Shown here piece after piece: positions 43,639 to 52,333 of a DNA stretch of 64,000 bases. A program made the position numbers and the translations under genes. The stretch covers positions 310,001-374,000 of the forward strand of contig CAWFHZ010000005.1 of assembly GCA_963815785.1 (NCBI GenBank), read 5' to 3'. Numbering within the stretch: position 1 is the first letter of the stretch; each line of letters opens with the position of its first letter. A model generated the notes under the pieces. That model saw only the letters and a program-made list of their open reading frames with translations. It ran no database searches and had not been told where the DNA came from. This DNA is from DATFVA01 sp963815785. GTDB lineage: Bacteria > Bacteroidota > Ignavibacteria > Ignavibacteriales > Ignavibacteriaceae.

Positions 43639-44757
43639 ATGCGAAAACCTAAAAACCAATCGGTTATGGGCACCTCGCAAAGTATTCTCCTGGCAGGGTT
43701 GAGTTACGTGGTGCTCACTATTCTTCTATCCTCATGCAGCCCTAAATTGCCCGTACTGGAGGAATCTAAACAGGCAGAGTATGAATCGCTCAAGACGCAT
43801 TATTCAATTATTTTCTTCATACATGGTGATAGTGATTATTTATATCACACTACCAGCGATAGCGGGTATAATGCAGATGAACAAACTGTGATGAATGCAA
43901 AAAAAGTTGCTGAGCAGAATCCAAATGCCGAGGTATTCATATTTCACCAAAAACCAAAAACACACTTTCTGTTTTTTTTCCCTCGTCGGGATGGTGAGTT
44001 CTTTTACTATCGAAATGGACAGCTTATTGCAAATGAATTATATTGGCGCGACCAGGAAAAATCAAACTTCAATCCTGAAGTTGCCCTTTATCGCCAATAT
44101 CACATTGTTAATCAGGATAAGTTGATTAATATGTTTCTCTACTTTGGTCACGAAATTCCTGAGGTGGGTGGAATGGGTTACGATGAATCATATCCTGACC
44201 GGTCTTTCACTATCGATGATCTTGCTAGCAGAATGAAAAGCTTCACATCTGATTCTATAAAATTCGATCTCACAGTGATCTCTACTTGTTATGGGGGCAC
44301 ACCTTATACTATTGGTAAACTTATACCATTTACACAAACAATTATCGCTTCTCCTGAAAATCTTTATTTATCGTATTTTGATCTTTCTCCGTTGGAACAG
44401 CTGGGAATTAATTTACGTGATGGAAATGTCCCGGAGTTTGCAAAAAGATTTGCCCGCGAATCGTTTGATAAACTAACAGGTAGTATTGAAACAACGGTTA
44501 GTGTTGTTGTGTATGATGCAAATAGAGTACAAAATTTTGTAAACTCCGTTCAAAAAAATTATAATCAGACATTGGATAGTTTGAAAGGATTAACAAAAGC
44601 CGACCTGGCAGCGATAGAGCATTGCGATTGTGCTGACATTCCAGCTTACAGAATCTCAACTATAAACGATGGAGTTGATGTCTTCTACCGACCAGCAAGG
44701 TTCGGAAGATCAAAAAACAAACAGAGTCATTCAGGATGGGAATGCTGGAAGTATTAG
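43639..44757 (+). CDS. Lipoprotein resembling clan CD (clostripain-like) cysteine peptidases
   Basis: 372 residues. A lipoprotein-type signal is present, although the N-terminus is long (MRKPKNQSVMGTSQSILLAG, then VVLTILLSSC with the lipobox). The body has caspase/C11-like features: the early strand YSIIFFIHGDSDYLYHTTSD, a candidate catalytic histidine in YFGHEIPEVGGMGYDESYPD, and a candidate nucleophile in LTVISTCYGGTPYTIGKLIP followed by TQTIIASPENLYLSYFD. The order strand-His-strand-Cys and the phrase ASPENLY match the clan CD pattern (gingipain, clostripain, C11). The call is from motif resemblance only. It lies 25 bp after the exported helical protein. The C-terminal region (SVVVYDANRVQNFVNSVQKN) is unassigned. 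Confidence 0.6.
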   Translation: MRKPKNQSVMGTSQSILLAGLSYVVLTILLSSCSPKLPVLEESKQAEYESLKTHYSIIFFIHGDSDYLYHTTSDSGYNADEQTVMNAKKVAEQNPNAEVFIFHQKPKTHFLFFFPRRDGEFFYYRNGQLIANELYWRDQEKSNFNPEVALYRQYHIVNQDKLINMFLYFGHEIPEVGGMGYDESYPDRSFTIDDLASRMKSFTSDSIKFDLTVISTCYGGTPYTIGKLIPFTQTIIASPENLYLSYFDLSPLEQLGINLRDGNVPEFAKRFARESFDKLTGSIETTVSVVVYDANRVQNFVNSVQKNYNQTLDSLKGLTKADLAAIEHCDCADIPAYRISTINDGVDVFYRPARFGRSKNKQSHSGWECWKY

Positions 44758-44854
44758 TTTTAAAATGTACAACCGAACCAATCTTTTGCTTGTTTTAAAT
44801 TTGATCAGACGTGCGGAAAGACATACCTTCGGTAGCAGAATACTCATCCAAAAG

Positions 44855-44910
44855 ATCTAGTCCCTTTCTCATCCATTCGCCCTATTTATTAACTTCATTT
44901 CTATTTATAT
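44855..44910 (+). promoter_or_regulatory. Shared upstream element, copy B
   Basis: 56 bp beginning ATCTAGTCCCTTTCTCATCC, aligned without gaps to copy A at 43085-43140 and ending 35 nt before the ATG at 44946 (91 nt from element start to ATG). Confidence 0.5.
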
Positions 44911-44945
44911 CTTCAAATCCAGTTTAAATAAAAAGGAAGCTTCCA

Positions 44946-45137
44946 ATGTTTAGAGCATCTATAATTCAAGAAGGTGGAGCTAAGTTTGATGGTATACAAA
45001 AAGTTAATGGGAAAGATAAATTTGCGCTTGCAACTGATATGCAAACACGATCTACCTATTATCTTCCAATTAAAGGATTAACTAAAAAGAAGGTTCAAAA
45101 TAGATTATTGGAAGAGAGGAAAAAATTTAAGTTTTGA
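44946..45137 (+). CDS. Small basic protein of unknown function
   Basis: 63 residues, no signal peptide or membrane helix, basic at the C-terminus (LTKKKVQNRLLEERKKFKF). The middle reads GIQKVNGKDKFALATDMQTR. AAAAAGGAAGCTTCCA precedes the ATG, giving a good ribosome binding site. It is preceded by copy B of the shared upstream element. I do not recognise the family; the size and charge would allow nucleic-acid binding. Confidence that it is a real gene rests on the ribosome binding site and the conserved upstream element. Confidence 0.5.
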   Translation: MFRASIIQEGGAKFDGIQKVNGKDKFALATDMQTRSTYYLPIKGLTKKKVQNRLLEERKKFKF

Positions 45138-45186
45138 ATTAAATGATTAGGTCTTCAGAAATTCATTATTAAGTTAGAAACAAATT

Positions 45187-45303
45187 ATGATTCTCATACA
45201 ATTATTATCTAGTGCAGTTATATTATTCATCGCTTATAAATTTATAAGGACTCTTATTAAACAGATCAAAAAAAGAAGAGAATTGGATAGCTTATTTTTG
45301 TGA
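45187..45303 (+). CDS. 38-residue single-pass membrane peptide
   Basis: Short open frame MILIQLLSSAVILFIAYKFI followed by RTLIKQIKKRRELDSLFL. It encodes one N-terminal transmembrane helix and a strongly basic tail on the cytoplasmic side, as in many bacterial small membrane proteins and some type I toxins. It lies 49 bp after the 63-residue gene on the same strand. No clear Shine-Dalgarno is present, so the call is tentative. Confidence 0.4.
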   Translation: MILIQLLSSAVILFIAYKFIRTLIKQIKKRRELDSLFL

Positions 45304-45417
45304 TAATAAAAACGCTATCCGAATATTATGAGTCTGAATAGACATTACTGAACAAATCAAAACAAATTTAATTAAACTACTCTTATTGAGATCTTCATCT
45401 TCATTAATCATCCAATT

Positions 45418-45454
45418 GATGTAGCCCATCTTTCATTCCTTTGCCTGATTGATC
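45418..45454 (+). promoter_or_regulatory. Shared upstream element, weaker copy C
   Basis: GATGTAGCCCATCTTTCATT and the bases after it match copy B at about 25 of 37 positions without gaps. It lies 160 nt before the ATG at 45578, further away than copies A and B. The remaining sequence between 45304 and 45577 holds no other feature I can support. Confidence 0.3.
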
Positions 45455-45577
45455 AACACTAAACTTCTGCCTATCATATGTATGGTTCAGAAAACCATTG
45501 CATTAATATTTAGTAAGATTATCTGACATACTGGAATTAAGCATTTAAAAGTTTTTAAACAATTTATGAGGAGCATT

Positions 45578-46006
45578 ATGAAAAACAAATGTTTCATCTT
45601 AGCAGTTTTTCTACTACTTGCAGGATCAGTGTTTACCGGTTGTGAAAGCAATCGAGAGAATGCCAAAGAAGATGTTAAACAGGCAAATCAATCTATGATA
45701 GAAGCGCAGGCTCAATTTGAAAAAGAATGGCAGCAATTTAAAAATCAAGCTGAATTAAAAATTGATGCTAACAAAAAGAAAATTGATGATTTCAACGTGG
45801 CTATGAAAACGACGAGCGAAAAATTCAAAACTAAATACGAAAATAAAGTGCTGACATTAGAGCAAAATAATATCGAGTTGAAGAAAAAACTAAACGATTA
45901 TAAGTATGAAGGAAAAGATAGTTGGGAAAATTTCAAACAGAAGTTTAATAATGATATGGATAGTATTGGAACTGCAATCACTGATTTATTCAAAGAAAAA
46001 AATTAA
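45578..46006 (+). CDS. Coiled-coil lipoprotein
   Basis: 142 residues from the ATG at 45578, with GAGGAG 4 nt upstream (the frame also has an ATG at 45566). Lipoprotein signal FLLLAGSVFTGC, then a long charged helix predicted to form coiled coil (AKEDVKQANQSMIEAQAQFE, KKIDDFNVAMKTTSEKFKTK, NKVLTLEQNNIELKKKLNDY). The composition and length recall periplasmic or outer-membrane coiled-coil lipoproteins such as small stress-related lipoproteins of Bacteroidota. No enzymatic motif. It converges with the kinase gene at 46056. Possibly controlled by copy C of the upstream element. Confidence 0.75.
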   Translation: MKNKCFILAVFLLLAGSVFTGCESNRENAKEDVKQANQSMIEAQAQFEKEWQQFKNQAELKIDANKKKIDDFNVAMKTTSEKFKTKYENKVLTLEQNNIELKKKLNDYKYEGKDSWENFKQKFNNDMDSIGTAITDLFKEKN

Positions 46007-46055
46007 ACGGTAATTGAATATTAAATGTCTTTAATAAATGTTCAATCCTTAACTC

Positions 46056-46832
46056 TTAATGTTCATTTACCTGGTTTTTATTTTCTTCATCAGCATTCGG
46101 CATAATAGGAATTCTAGGCTGCTTGGCGAATGAAAATGATAACTGTTCATACCACGATTCGTCTGAGCCAATCATACCAAGTATTTTGTTCCAGAGAACT
46201 ACGGGAGGACCGAATTCATGCCAGTCGACTTCCAATACTCTTATTCCTCTTCTCCTCATTTCATTTACTAATTTTGTGTAGTTCCTGTCTAGGTGCTGAA
46301 GATAATCTAAAGGTACGCCCTCTTCCTCTGTTCTTGACCTTGTGTTCATACGGCGGTGGCATTCTTCGGGTGAAACATTTAAATAAACAAAAATATCCGG
46401 CGGCATTATATCGCGACTCATATTTCTGAAAACATCAAAGTAGAGATCGAATTCCTCCTTCGTCATAAACCCTCTTTCCATTGCGGTTGTTGCAAAAACT
46501 GTATCTCCGTATATCGGACGATCCTGTATAACAGTAATTCCGTTTTCGCCCCACGCTAATTCAACTGCAAGCCTGTGCTGTTCATATCTCTGGCACAGCA
46601 TGAACATCTGCATCTCAAAACCGCCGCCTGTATTTTTGCCGGTGATTAAATCATTATAGTAGTGTGAAAGGAAGTGTTTGAATCTATCTGTGTGTGTAGG
46701 CTCTTCGAGCACCCTTGTCTGCCTTCCCCTCGAGCTTGAAGCCGATGCGAGTGCATGACACGCATTTGTTTTACCTGCGCCGATATTAGCATCTACTGTT
46801 ATAAACAGCCCTTCTTTTTTTGCAAAACTCAT
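46056..46832 (-). CDS. Deoxynucleoside kinase family protein
   Basis: 258 residues, cytoplasmic. P-loop in ITVDANIGAGKT (residues 14-22 hold DANIGAGKT), the substrate-binding motif QDRPIYGDTVFATT corresponding to the family D/ERS region, and the arginine-rich lid RMNTRSRTEEEGVP. The rest matches the dNK/deoxyadenosine-deoxyguanosine kinase family, with LNVSPEECHRRMNTR and LDYLQHLDRNYTKLVNEM. It phosphorylates deoxynucleosides with ATP as a salvage step. The glycine-loop aspartate (DANIGAGKT instead of EGNIGAGKS) is a small variation. It is transcribed alone and convergent with the coiled-coil lipoprotein gene. Which nucleoside is preferred cannot be told. Confidence 0.92.
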   Translation of the reverse strand: MSFAKKEGLFITVDANIGAGKTNACHALASASSSRGRQTRVLEEPTHTDRFKHFLSHYYNDLITGKNTGGGFEMQMFMLCQRYEQHRLAVELAWGENGITVIQDRPIYGDTVFATTAMERGFMTKEEFDLYFDVFRNMSRDIMPPDIFVYLNVSPEECHRRMNTRSRTEEEGVPLDYLQHLDRNYTKLVNEMRRRGIRVLEVDWHEFGPPVVLWNKILGMIGSDESWYEQLSFSFAKQPRIPIMPNADEENKNQVNEH

Positions 46833-47127
46833 TTTATAATCCTGTTTCTCCGGTGTTTATAATTTTATTTTTATAATCCCGTATTCACAAATGTTATTAT
46901 AATAATCTAATTAGAAATATATAATTAAATTTATCAATTCCAGGAGTAATAATAAATGAAAAGATTTTCTTTGCTGGAGAAGAAAATCAGCTGGCAGTCG
47001 GCTAATTACAGAAATCTCCCGAAGCTGACTAATATAAAATTAATAATAACTACCATTCGATTTTTTTCATTATCTTTAGTTTACGATATAGTGGTAGTAC
47101 TTGATAAAATCTTTCGGGGAGTGCCTT

Positions 47128-48555
47128 ATGGAAAAAACAAATCGTCCTTTGTCATTGTTATTATTTTTCCTATTTATAATATCCGGTCTGATCTATCCGC
47201 AGCTAATGCACAAAGAGCCCTATCTGATTTATAACGGGAATCAGACGGAGATGCAGGTAGTATGGCAATTGTATTCGACAGACACGTGCCGGATTGAATG
47301 GGGAACTGATACTCTCTATGCCCTTGGAAACCAGCCGACTTATGAGTACGGGACATCTCATCAGCATTCTTATACTATCACAAATTTAACACCGGCTGAA
47401 AAATATTATTATCGTGTTTCCGTAAGTCAGGAATTTTATACCGGGACTTTTCATTCAGCACCTGATTCTAATGCCGATGCCGTCAGTTTTTTTGCTTACG
47501 GTGATACAAGATCAAATCCCGGAATTCACAACCAGGTGGCAGCAGCAATGATTGCAGCATATAATGACGATCCTGATTTTCAGTCAATAATTATTTCAGT
47601 GGGTGATCTTGTCTCTAATGGTGATAGTGAATCCTTATGGGATAGTGAGTTTTTTAGTTCTGCCTATTCCGATATCCGGGAAATGCTTGCCACTCTTCCC
47701 TACGAGTCATGCATTGGCAATCATGAAGGTACCGGAGTATTGTTTAAGAAATATTTTCCTTATCCTTTTGTAAACGGACGCTACTGGTCGTTTGACTATG
47801 GTCCTGCTCACTTTGTGGTTGTTGATCAATATACAAGTTACGGACCGGGATCTGCCCAATTAACCTGGATTGAAAACGATCTTGCAGCTACAACCAAACG
47901 CTGGAAATTCATTTCTCTGCACGAGCCCGGCTGGTCGGCAGGCGGTCATGCAAACAACACAAACGTCCAGAATTATATTCAGCCGCTGTGCGTGGAATAC
48001 GGTGTTCCAATTGTGTTCGGGGGACATAACCACTATTACGCCCGGGCGGTTGTAAACAATGTGCAGCATATTACGACTGGTGGAGGTGGAGCTCCTCTTT
48101 ATCAACCGGACCCCAATTACCCTAATATTGTAAGCACGGCGATGAAAAATCATTTCTGCAAAATTGAGATAGACCACGATACACTTAAATTTAAAGCTAT
48201 AACTCCTGCCGGTGAGGTTATAGATTCATTTTCTATTGTAAATCCATTGGTTGGAATTAATACTGAAAAAAACAGTATTCCACAGCAGAGATATATTCTG
48301 AATGATGCTTACCCGAATCCTTTTAATCCTACAACTACTATTAGTTGGCAGACTCCAGTGGGCAGCTGGCAATCTTTAAAAGTATATGATGTGTTGGGTA
48401 AAGAAGTTGCAACACTTGTCAATGAATACAAACCTGCAGGTTACTACAATGTACTATTTTCAATTAACAACGAACAATTAGGTTCCGGAGTTTATTTTTA
48501 TCAATTGAAATCAGGAAGTTATATAAGCACTAAGAAGATGATTTTATTGAAATAA
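47128..48555 (+). CDS. Secreted purple-acid-phosphatase-like metallophosphoesterase, T9SS cargo
   Basis: 475 residues from the ATG at 47128, with GGGGAG 6 nt upstream; the longer TTG frame from 47101 is unlikely. Signal peptide to about 25. An N-terminal fibronectin-like domain (about 28-115; TDTCRIEWGTDTLYALGNQP, NLTPAEKYYYRVSV) precedes a calcineurin-like metallophosphoesterase core with YGDTRS, SVGDLVSNGD, CIGNHEGTG and GGHNHYYAR, the metal ligands in the usual order. A T9SS sorting domain (AYPNPFNPTTTI; end TKKMILLK) closes the protein. It is probably an exported phosphatase for phosphate scavenging from organic phosphates. The gene is monocistronic; the broken metallophosphoesterase at the window start is a different subtype. 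Confidence 0.93.
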   Translation: MEKTNRPLSLLLFFLFIISGLIYPQLMHKEPYLIYNGNQTEMQVVWQLYSTDTCRIEWGTDTLYALGNQPTYEYGTSHQHSYTITNLTPAEKYYYRVSVSQEFYTGTFHSAPDSNADAVSFFAYGDTRSNPGIHNQVAAAMIAAYNDDPDFQSIIISVGDLVSNGDSESLWDSEFFSSAYSDIREMLATLPYESCIGNHEGTGVLFKKYFPYPFVNGRYWSFDYGPAHFVVVDQYTSYGPGSAQLTWIENDLAATTKRWKFISLHEPGWSAGGHANNTNVQNYIQPLCVEYGVPIVFGGHNHYYARAVVNNVQHITTGGGGAPLYQPDPNYPNIVSTAMKNHFCKIEIDHDTLKFKAITPAGEVIDSFSIVNPLVGINTEKNSIPQQRYILNDAYPNPFNPTTTISWQTPVGSWQSLKVYDVLGKEVATLVNEYKPAGYYNVLFSINNEQLGSGVYFYQLKSGSYISTKKMILLK

Positions 48556-48732
48556 ATGACATTTAAAGAGTTCAACTTTGCAGTATAGCAAATGTTCGAG
48601 GATAATATAACCATTGCATGGAGCACACCGACTGTAGGATGATATGACAACGTGGAAGGTTATTTCAAATCCCATTGAATTTATTTCAATGCACAGGACT
48701 AATTGAGATAGAAAATGACAATGGTACAGATA

Positions 48733-48769
48733 AAATGCGAATATTCTACTATTCGCATTTTTTATTTTT
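48733..48769 (+). terminator. Rho-independent terminator
   Basis: Perfect 11-bp stem AAATGCGAATA (48733-48743) / TATTCGCATTT (48750-48760), 6-nt loop, then a T-rich tract. It lies 178 bp after the phosphatase stop and just before the small gene at 48805. Confidence 0.85.
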
Positions 48770-48804
48770 AAATTAGATGCAGAGTTTTATTAAAGGAAAA
48801 AATT

Positions 48805-49023
48805 ATGATAGCTGATGAACTAATTAAAGCCAATAAACTTATTGTAAAGCTTCGTTACGAATCTGAAGATTACAATTCGGAAGATACAAAAGAAGTGCTG
48901 GATATTCTTCAGTTCCACCTGTTTCTGGTTATCACTTACCTTAATAAACCTGAGCTTGGAGCGGCAGAGTTAAAAGAAAGATTGCTGGAGAAACTTGAAG
49001 GTCCTTTAAATGATGAAACCTGA
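48805..49023 (+). CDS. Small helical protein of unknown function
   Basis: 72 residues, no signal peptide, acidic, predicted all-helical (IADELIKANKLIVKLRYESE, EVLDILQFHLFLVITYLNKP, LGAAELKERLLEKLEGPL). TAAAGGAAAAAATT precedes the ATG, a good ribosome binding site. It lies between a terminator and a T9SS cargo gene, so it is expressed on its own or ahead of that gene. I do not recognise the family. The coherent helical pattern and ribosome binding site support a real gene. Confidence 0.6.
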   Translation: MIADELIKANKLIVKLRYESEDYNSEDTKEVLDILQFHLFLVITYLNKPELGAAELKERLLEKLEGPLNDET

Positions 49024-49113
49024 GGCAGATATTTATTACTCAACATTTAGTAAAATTAAATGTAATTTTATGTTTGTTAAATAATTCTCTTACAGTTAAC
49101 CGGAGATTTATCG

Positions 49114-51051
49114 ATGAAAAAAAACTTACTTTTATTTGCAGCTCTTCTTTTAATCCTTTCACCGACAGCCCTGTTCGCACAAAACCTGAATGAGCTTTTT
49201 CAAAAACCACTGGAAGAAAATCCTGAGCCCTGGTTACAGAAAATGCATTATGATGAAAATAGTTTTGGTCCGGGCAGACAGAATCTATCCTTTTTTGATA
49301 ACATAAATATTTCGGATGATCCTTATCCGCAAAATGAACCGTCTGTTAAAATCAGCAGAAAGGATCCCAACCGTGTAGTTGCGGCGTGGCGCGATTTCAG
49401 AACAGGAGTTAATCCTGCTCTCCGCAGAATAGGATACAGCTACTCAACTGATGGCGGTTTAACCTGGTCTGTAAGTCAGCTTACTCCCCAGATAATTCCT
49501 ACTTGCGCACTATCAAGTGATCCTGCAGTTGCAACAGATACTGCCGGCAATTTTTATATAGTTACAGTTTCCTTAAATGATAACACAGCTAATGGAGAAC
49601 TCTGGCTTTTTAAATCCGTTGATGGCGGCGTGACATTCGATTCGGTTTACCAACTTGCAAACAATTCGAATGCTTTTGAAGACAAGGAATATGTTACAAC
49701 CGATTTTGTTCCTGCCAGTCCTTATTATAATAATATGTATGTAAGCTGGACAAGATTTACAAGCGGTACAAATATTCTGCTTGTCAGATCAACTGACCAG
49801 GGAGTAACCTGGAGCAGCCCGGTAAATGTAAGTGGTTCTAATTTAAGTGTTCAGGGCTCTGTGCCTGCCGTAGGTCCAAATGGAGAAGTGTATGTTGCGT
49901 GGTACGGATATGATTTTACTTCAGAGAATATTTACTTTGATAAATCAACAGACGGTGGTTTAACTTTTGGAAATGATATTGTTGTCAGTCCCTGTCCAAA
50001 CGCGTGGTTTCCCTCAATGGCTGTTGATATAAGCGGGGGAACGTATAATGGAAATATTTATGTTACATGGAATGATGAACGAAATGGAGATGGAGATATT
50101 TTTCTGAGCAAGTCAACAGACGGCGGAACTACCTGGTCTGCCGCCCTAAGAATTAATAATGATCCGGTTAGTAACGGCAGAGAACAATACTGGCCATGGA
50201 TTACCGTGGCGGAATCCGGAGAAATTGATCTGATCTTTTACGATACAAGAAATACTCCGAATAATAATACTATTGAAGCGTATCTTGCAAGATCAACAGA
50301 CGGCGGAGAAACTTTTACAAACGAATTACTGAGTACACAACAATCTCCGACAAACACACCTAACAGCGATGTACGCTTCGGAGATTATATTGGAATTGAT
50401 GCATACGGCGGAAATATAGTTGTACCTGTATGGACTGATGAAAGAGCGGGCGGAGTTAATATGGATATCTATTCAGCTAACATAACTCCACTTCCTGTTG
50501 AGCTAATAAGTTTTAACGGAAGTACTTCAGGCGGAAAAAATATTCTCACCTGGCAAACTTCCACTGAAAAGAATAACCATGGATTTGAAATTGAGAGAAG
50601 TACAGACAAGAAAGTTTTTACAACGCGGGGATTTGTAAACGGAAACGGAACAACTACTCAGCCGCATAATTACTCATTTACGGAAGAAGGAGTAAATGGA
50701 AAAGTATATTATCGCTTAAAGCAATTTGATTTTAACGGTGATTATAATTACTCAAATGTTATAGAAATAAACTCTGTAAATTCACCGGAATATCAACTTG
50801 CTCAGAATTATCCTAATCCTTTTAATCCCACAACATTAATTTCTTATTCACTTCCATATGATGGGAACGTTTCTCTTAAGGTCTACGATGTGCTCGGAAG
50901 AGAAGTGAAAACACTTGTAAATGGTTTCCAGCAAGCCGGGGTTCATTCTATAAATTTTAACGCAGCTGAAATGAATAGCGGAGTATATTTCTACAAAATG
51001 GAAGCAGGAAATTATTTCAGTTCAATTAAGAAAATGATAGTTATCAAATAG
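49114..51051 (+). CDS. Secreted sialidase-like BNR propeller protein, T9SS cargo
   Basis: 645 residues: signal peptide to about 22 (LFAQ), a six-bladed sialidase-type propeller (about 60-460) with Asp-box repeats STDGGLTW, SVDGGVTF, STDQGVTW, STDGGLTF, STDGGTTW and STDGGETF, a fibronectin-like module (LPVELISFNGS) and a T9SS sorting domain (NYPNPFNPTTLI; end IKKMIVIK). The early NEPSVKISRKDPNRVVAAWR block is common in exo-sialidase-like propellers. I do not see the arginine triad of a true sialidase clearly enough to claim enzyme activity, so it may be a carbohydrate-binding or hydrolytic surface protein. ACCGGAG precedes the ATG; a terminator follows the stop. Confidence 0.9.
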   Translation: MKKNLLLFAALLLILSPTALFAQNLNELFQKPLEENPEPWLQKMHYDENSFGPGRQNLSFFDNINISDDPYPQNEPSVKISRKDPNRVVAAWRDFRTGVNPALRRIGYSYSTDGGLTWSVSQLTPQIIPTCALSSDPAVATDTAGNFYIVTVSLNDNTANGELWLFKSVDGGVTFDSVYQLANNSNAFEDKEYVTTDFVPASPYYNNMYVSWTRFTSGTNILLVRSTDQGVTWSSPVNVSGSNLSVQGSVPAVGPNGEVYVAWYGYDFTSENIYFDKSTDGGLTFGNDIVVSPCPNAWFPSMAVDISGGTYNGNIYVTWNDERNGDGDIFLSKSTDGGTTWSAALRINNDPVSNGREQYWPWITVAESGEIDLIFYDTRNTPNNNTIEAYLARSTDGGETFTNELLSTQQSPTNTPNSDVRFGDYIGIDAYGGNIVVPVWTDERAGGVNMDIYSANITPLPVELISFNGSTSGGKNILTWQTSTEKNNHGFEIERSTDKKVFTTRGFVNGNGTTTQPHNYSFTEEGVNGKVYYRLKQFDFNGDYNYSNVIEINSVNSPEYQLAQNYPNPFNPTTLISYSLPYDGNVSLKVYDVLGREVKTLVNGFQQAGVHSINFNAAEMNSGVYFYKMEAGNYFSSIKKMIVIK

Positions 51052-51075
51052 CATTTTCTTCATTCTCAGAATTTT

Positions 51076-51102
51076 AAGGGAGTCCGATGGCTCCCTTTTT
51101 TA
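51076..51102 (+). terminator. Rho-independent terminator
   Basis: Stem AAGGGAG (51076-51082) / CTCCCTT (51091-51097) extended by CC/GG with a bulge, followed by T6. It lies 24 bp after the sialidase-like gene stop. Confidence 0.85.
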
Positions 51103-51262
51103 TAATTCTTCATTCCATTTAGCCTTCCCGTTGTTGGCAAACAGTTATCTGTTTTAATAAAATCTATTTTAATTTGAATCGATTTCCAATAAGTTATACT
51201 ATAAAACCTGATGGCATGGTAATTGGGGAGTAAGCGGTTTATTCATTTAATAAAGGAGAGAA

Positions 51263-52333
51263 ATGAATACTATTTACAAGACTACCAAAATTATTTTAAC
51301 TATTTCTATTCTATTCTTTTTTGCAGCAGAAACAATTAATGCATACCCATCAGGTATTTCCGGGGCTACAAAAAAATCCGGTAATTCGGGATGCGGATGT
51401 CACGGTTCCAGTTATTTTAATACAACCGTGTCTGTTGTAATTGACGGACCTGATACGCTGTATGTAAATCAGACAGGAACTTATACTGTCACGGTTTCGG
51501 GAGGACCAAATACAAAAGCGGGTGTGGATATTGCCGCTTCTAATGATAACCTTGTACCGGTTTCAACTTATCTTAAAGTTTTAAATAGTGAACTTACACA
51601 TACCAGTGCAGTTAATTATGTAAGCGGTCAGGTGGTTTTTGAATTCAGCTATACTGCACCTGATACTGCTTTACCACAAATTATTTATGCTACCGGCAGT
51701 TCCCGTAAATATTGGAACTGGGCCGAGAACAAACCAATAGTTGTTCTTCCGGTAACACCTGTGGAACTTATTTCATTTAATGGTTCTGTATTTAACAACT
51801 CTGTAGTATTGAACTGGAAAACGGGTACAGAGACAAACAACAAGGGTTTTATGGTTGAAAGAAAATTAAATGAGGAATGGCAGAATATTTCTTTCATTCC
51901 CGGTAAAGGGACAACCTCTAAACCAAATGAGTATAACTTTACAGATAATAATATTGCTCAGGATTTTGCAGGGAATGTAAGTTACCGGTTAAATCAGGTT
52001 GACTACAATGGCGCAAATCACTACAGTAACGTAATTGAATTAAGTGTTTCTTCCCCCGATAAATTTGAACTGCTGCAGAATTATCCGAATCCGTTTAACC
52101 CTTCAACCATTATTAAATATACTCTTTCGGACAATGGTAATAGAAGTATGCCTGTAACACTAAAAATTTATGATATACTCGGGAACGAACTAATGACCCT
52201 TGTCAATTCCTATCAATCAACCGGATCATACAAAGTTGAGTTTAAAGGCAATGGTCTTTCAAGCGGGGTTTATATATATCAATTAAAATCAGGAAATCTT
52301 ACCCTAACTAAAAAAATGGTGTTAAATAAATAA
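51263..52333 (+). CDS. Secreted choice-of-anchor-like protein with CxCH motif, T9SS cargo
   Basis: 356 residues: signal peptide to about 28, then a beta-sandwich domain (about 30-165) that opens with SGATKKSGNSGCGCHGSSYF and continues FNTTVSVVIDGPDTLYVNQT. The GCGCHGS block resembles the choice-of-anchor-V/reelin-like domain start, where a CxxCH haem-type motif is usual; here it is CxCH. A fibronectin-like module (TPVELISFNGS) and a T9SS sorting domain (NYPNPFNPSTII; end TKKMVLNK) follow. It is exported, perhaps metal or haem binding, but that is not shown. AAGGAGAGAA precedes the ATG. Its stop overlaps the next gene's ATG (TAATG), so the two are translationally coupled. Confidence 0.8.
   Translation: MNTIYKTTKIILTISILFFFAAETINAYPSGISGATKKSGNSGCGCHGSSYFNTTVSVVIDGPDTLYVNQTGTYTVTVSGGPNTKAGVDIAASNDNLVPVSTYLKVLNSELTHTSAVNYVSGQVVFEFSYTAPDTALPQIIYATGSSRKYWNWAENKPIVVLPVTPVELISFNGSVFNNSVVLNWKTGTETNNKGFMVERKLNEEWQNISFIPGKGTTSKPNEYNFTDNNIAQDFAGNVSYRLNQVDYNGANHYSNVIELSVSSPDKFELLQNYPNPFNPSTIIKYTLSDNGNRSMPVTLKIYDILGNELMTLVNSYQSTGSYKVEFKGNGLSSGVYIYQLKSGNLTLTKKMVLNK

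Noticed and set aside
44669..44860. 63-codon frame overlapping the end of the peptidase-like lipoprotein gene
   Set aside because: Mostly inside a supported gene in another frame, with no own ribosome binding site.
46956..47234. 92-codon plus-strand open frame with a good ribosome binding site (CAGGAGTAATAATAAATG)
   Set aside because: It overlaps the start of the secreted metallophosphoesterase in another frame and shows no recognisable protein pattern; at most a remnant.
48556..48732. Weak coding-like stretch (NITIAWSTPTVG, then YDNVEGYFKSH after a stop) behind the phosphatase gene
   Set aside because: Interrupted by stops in all frames and too short to assign to a family.
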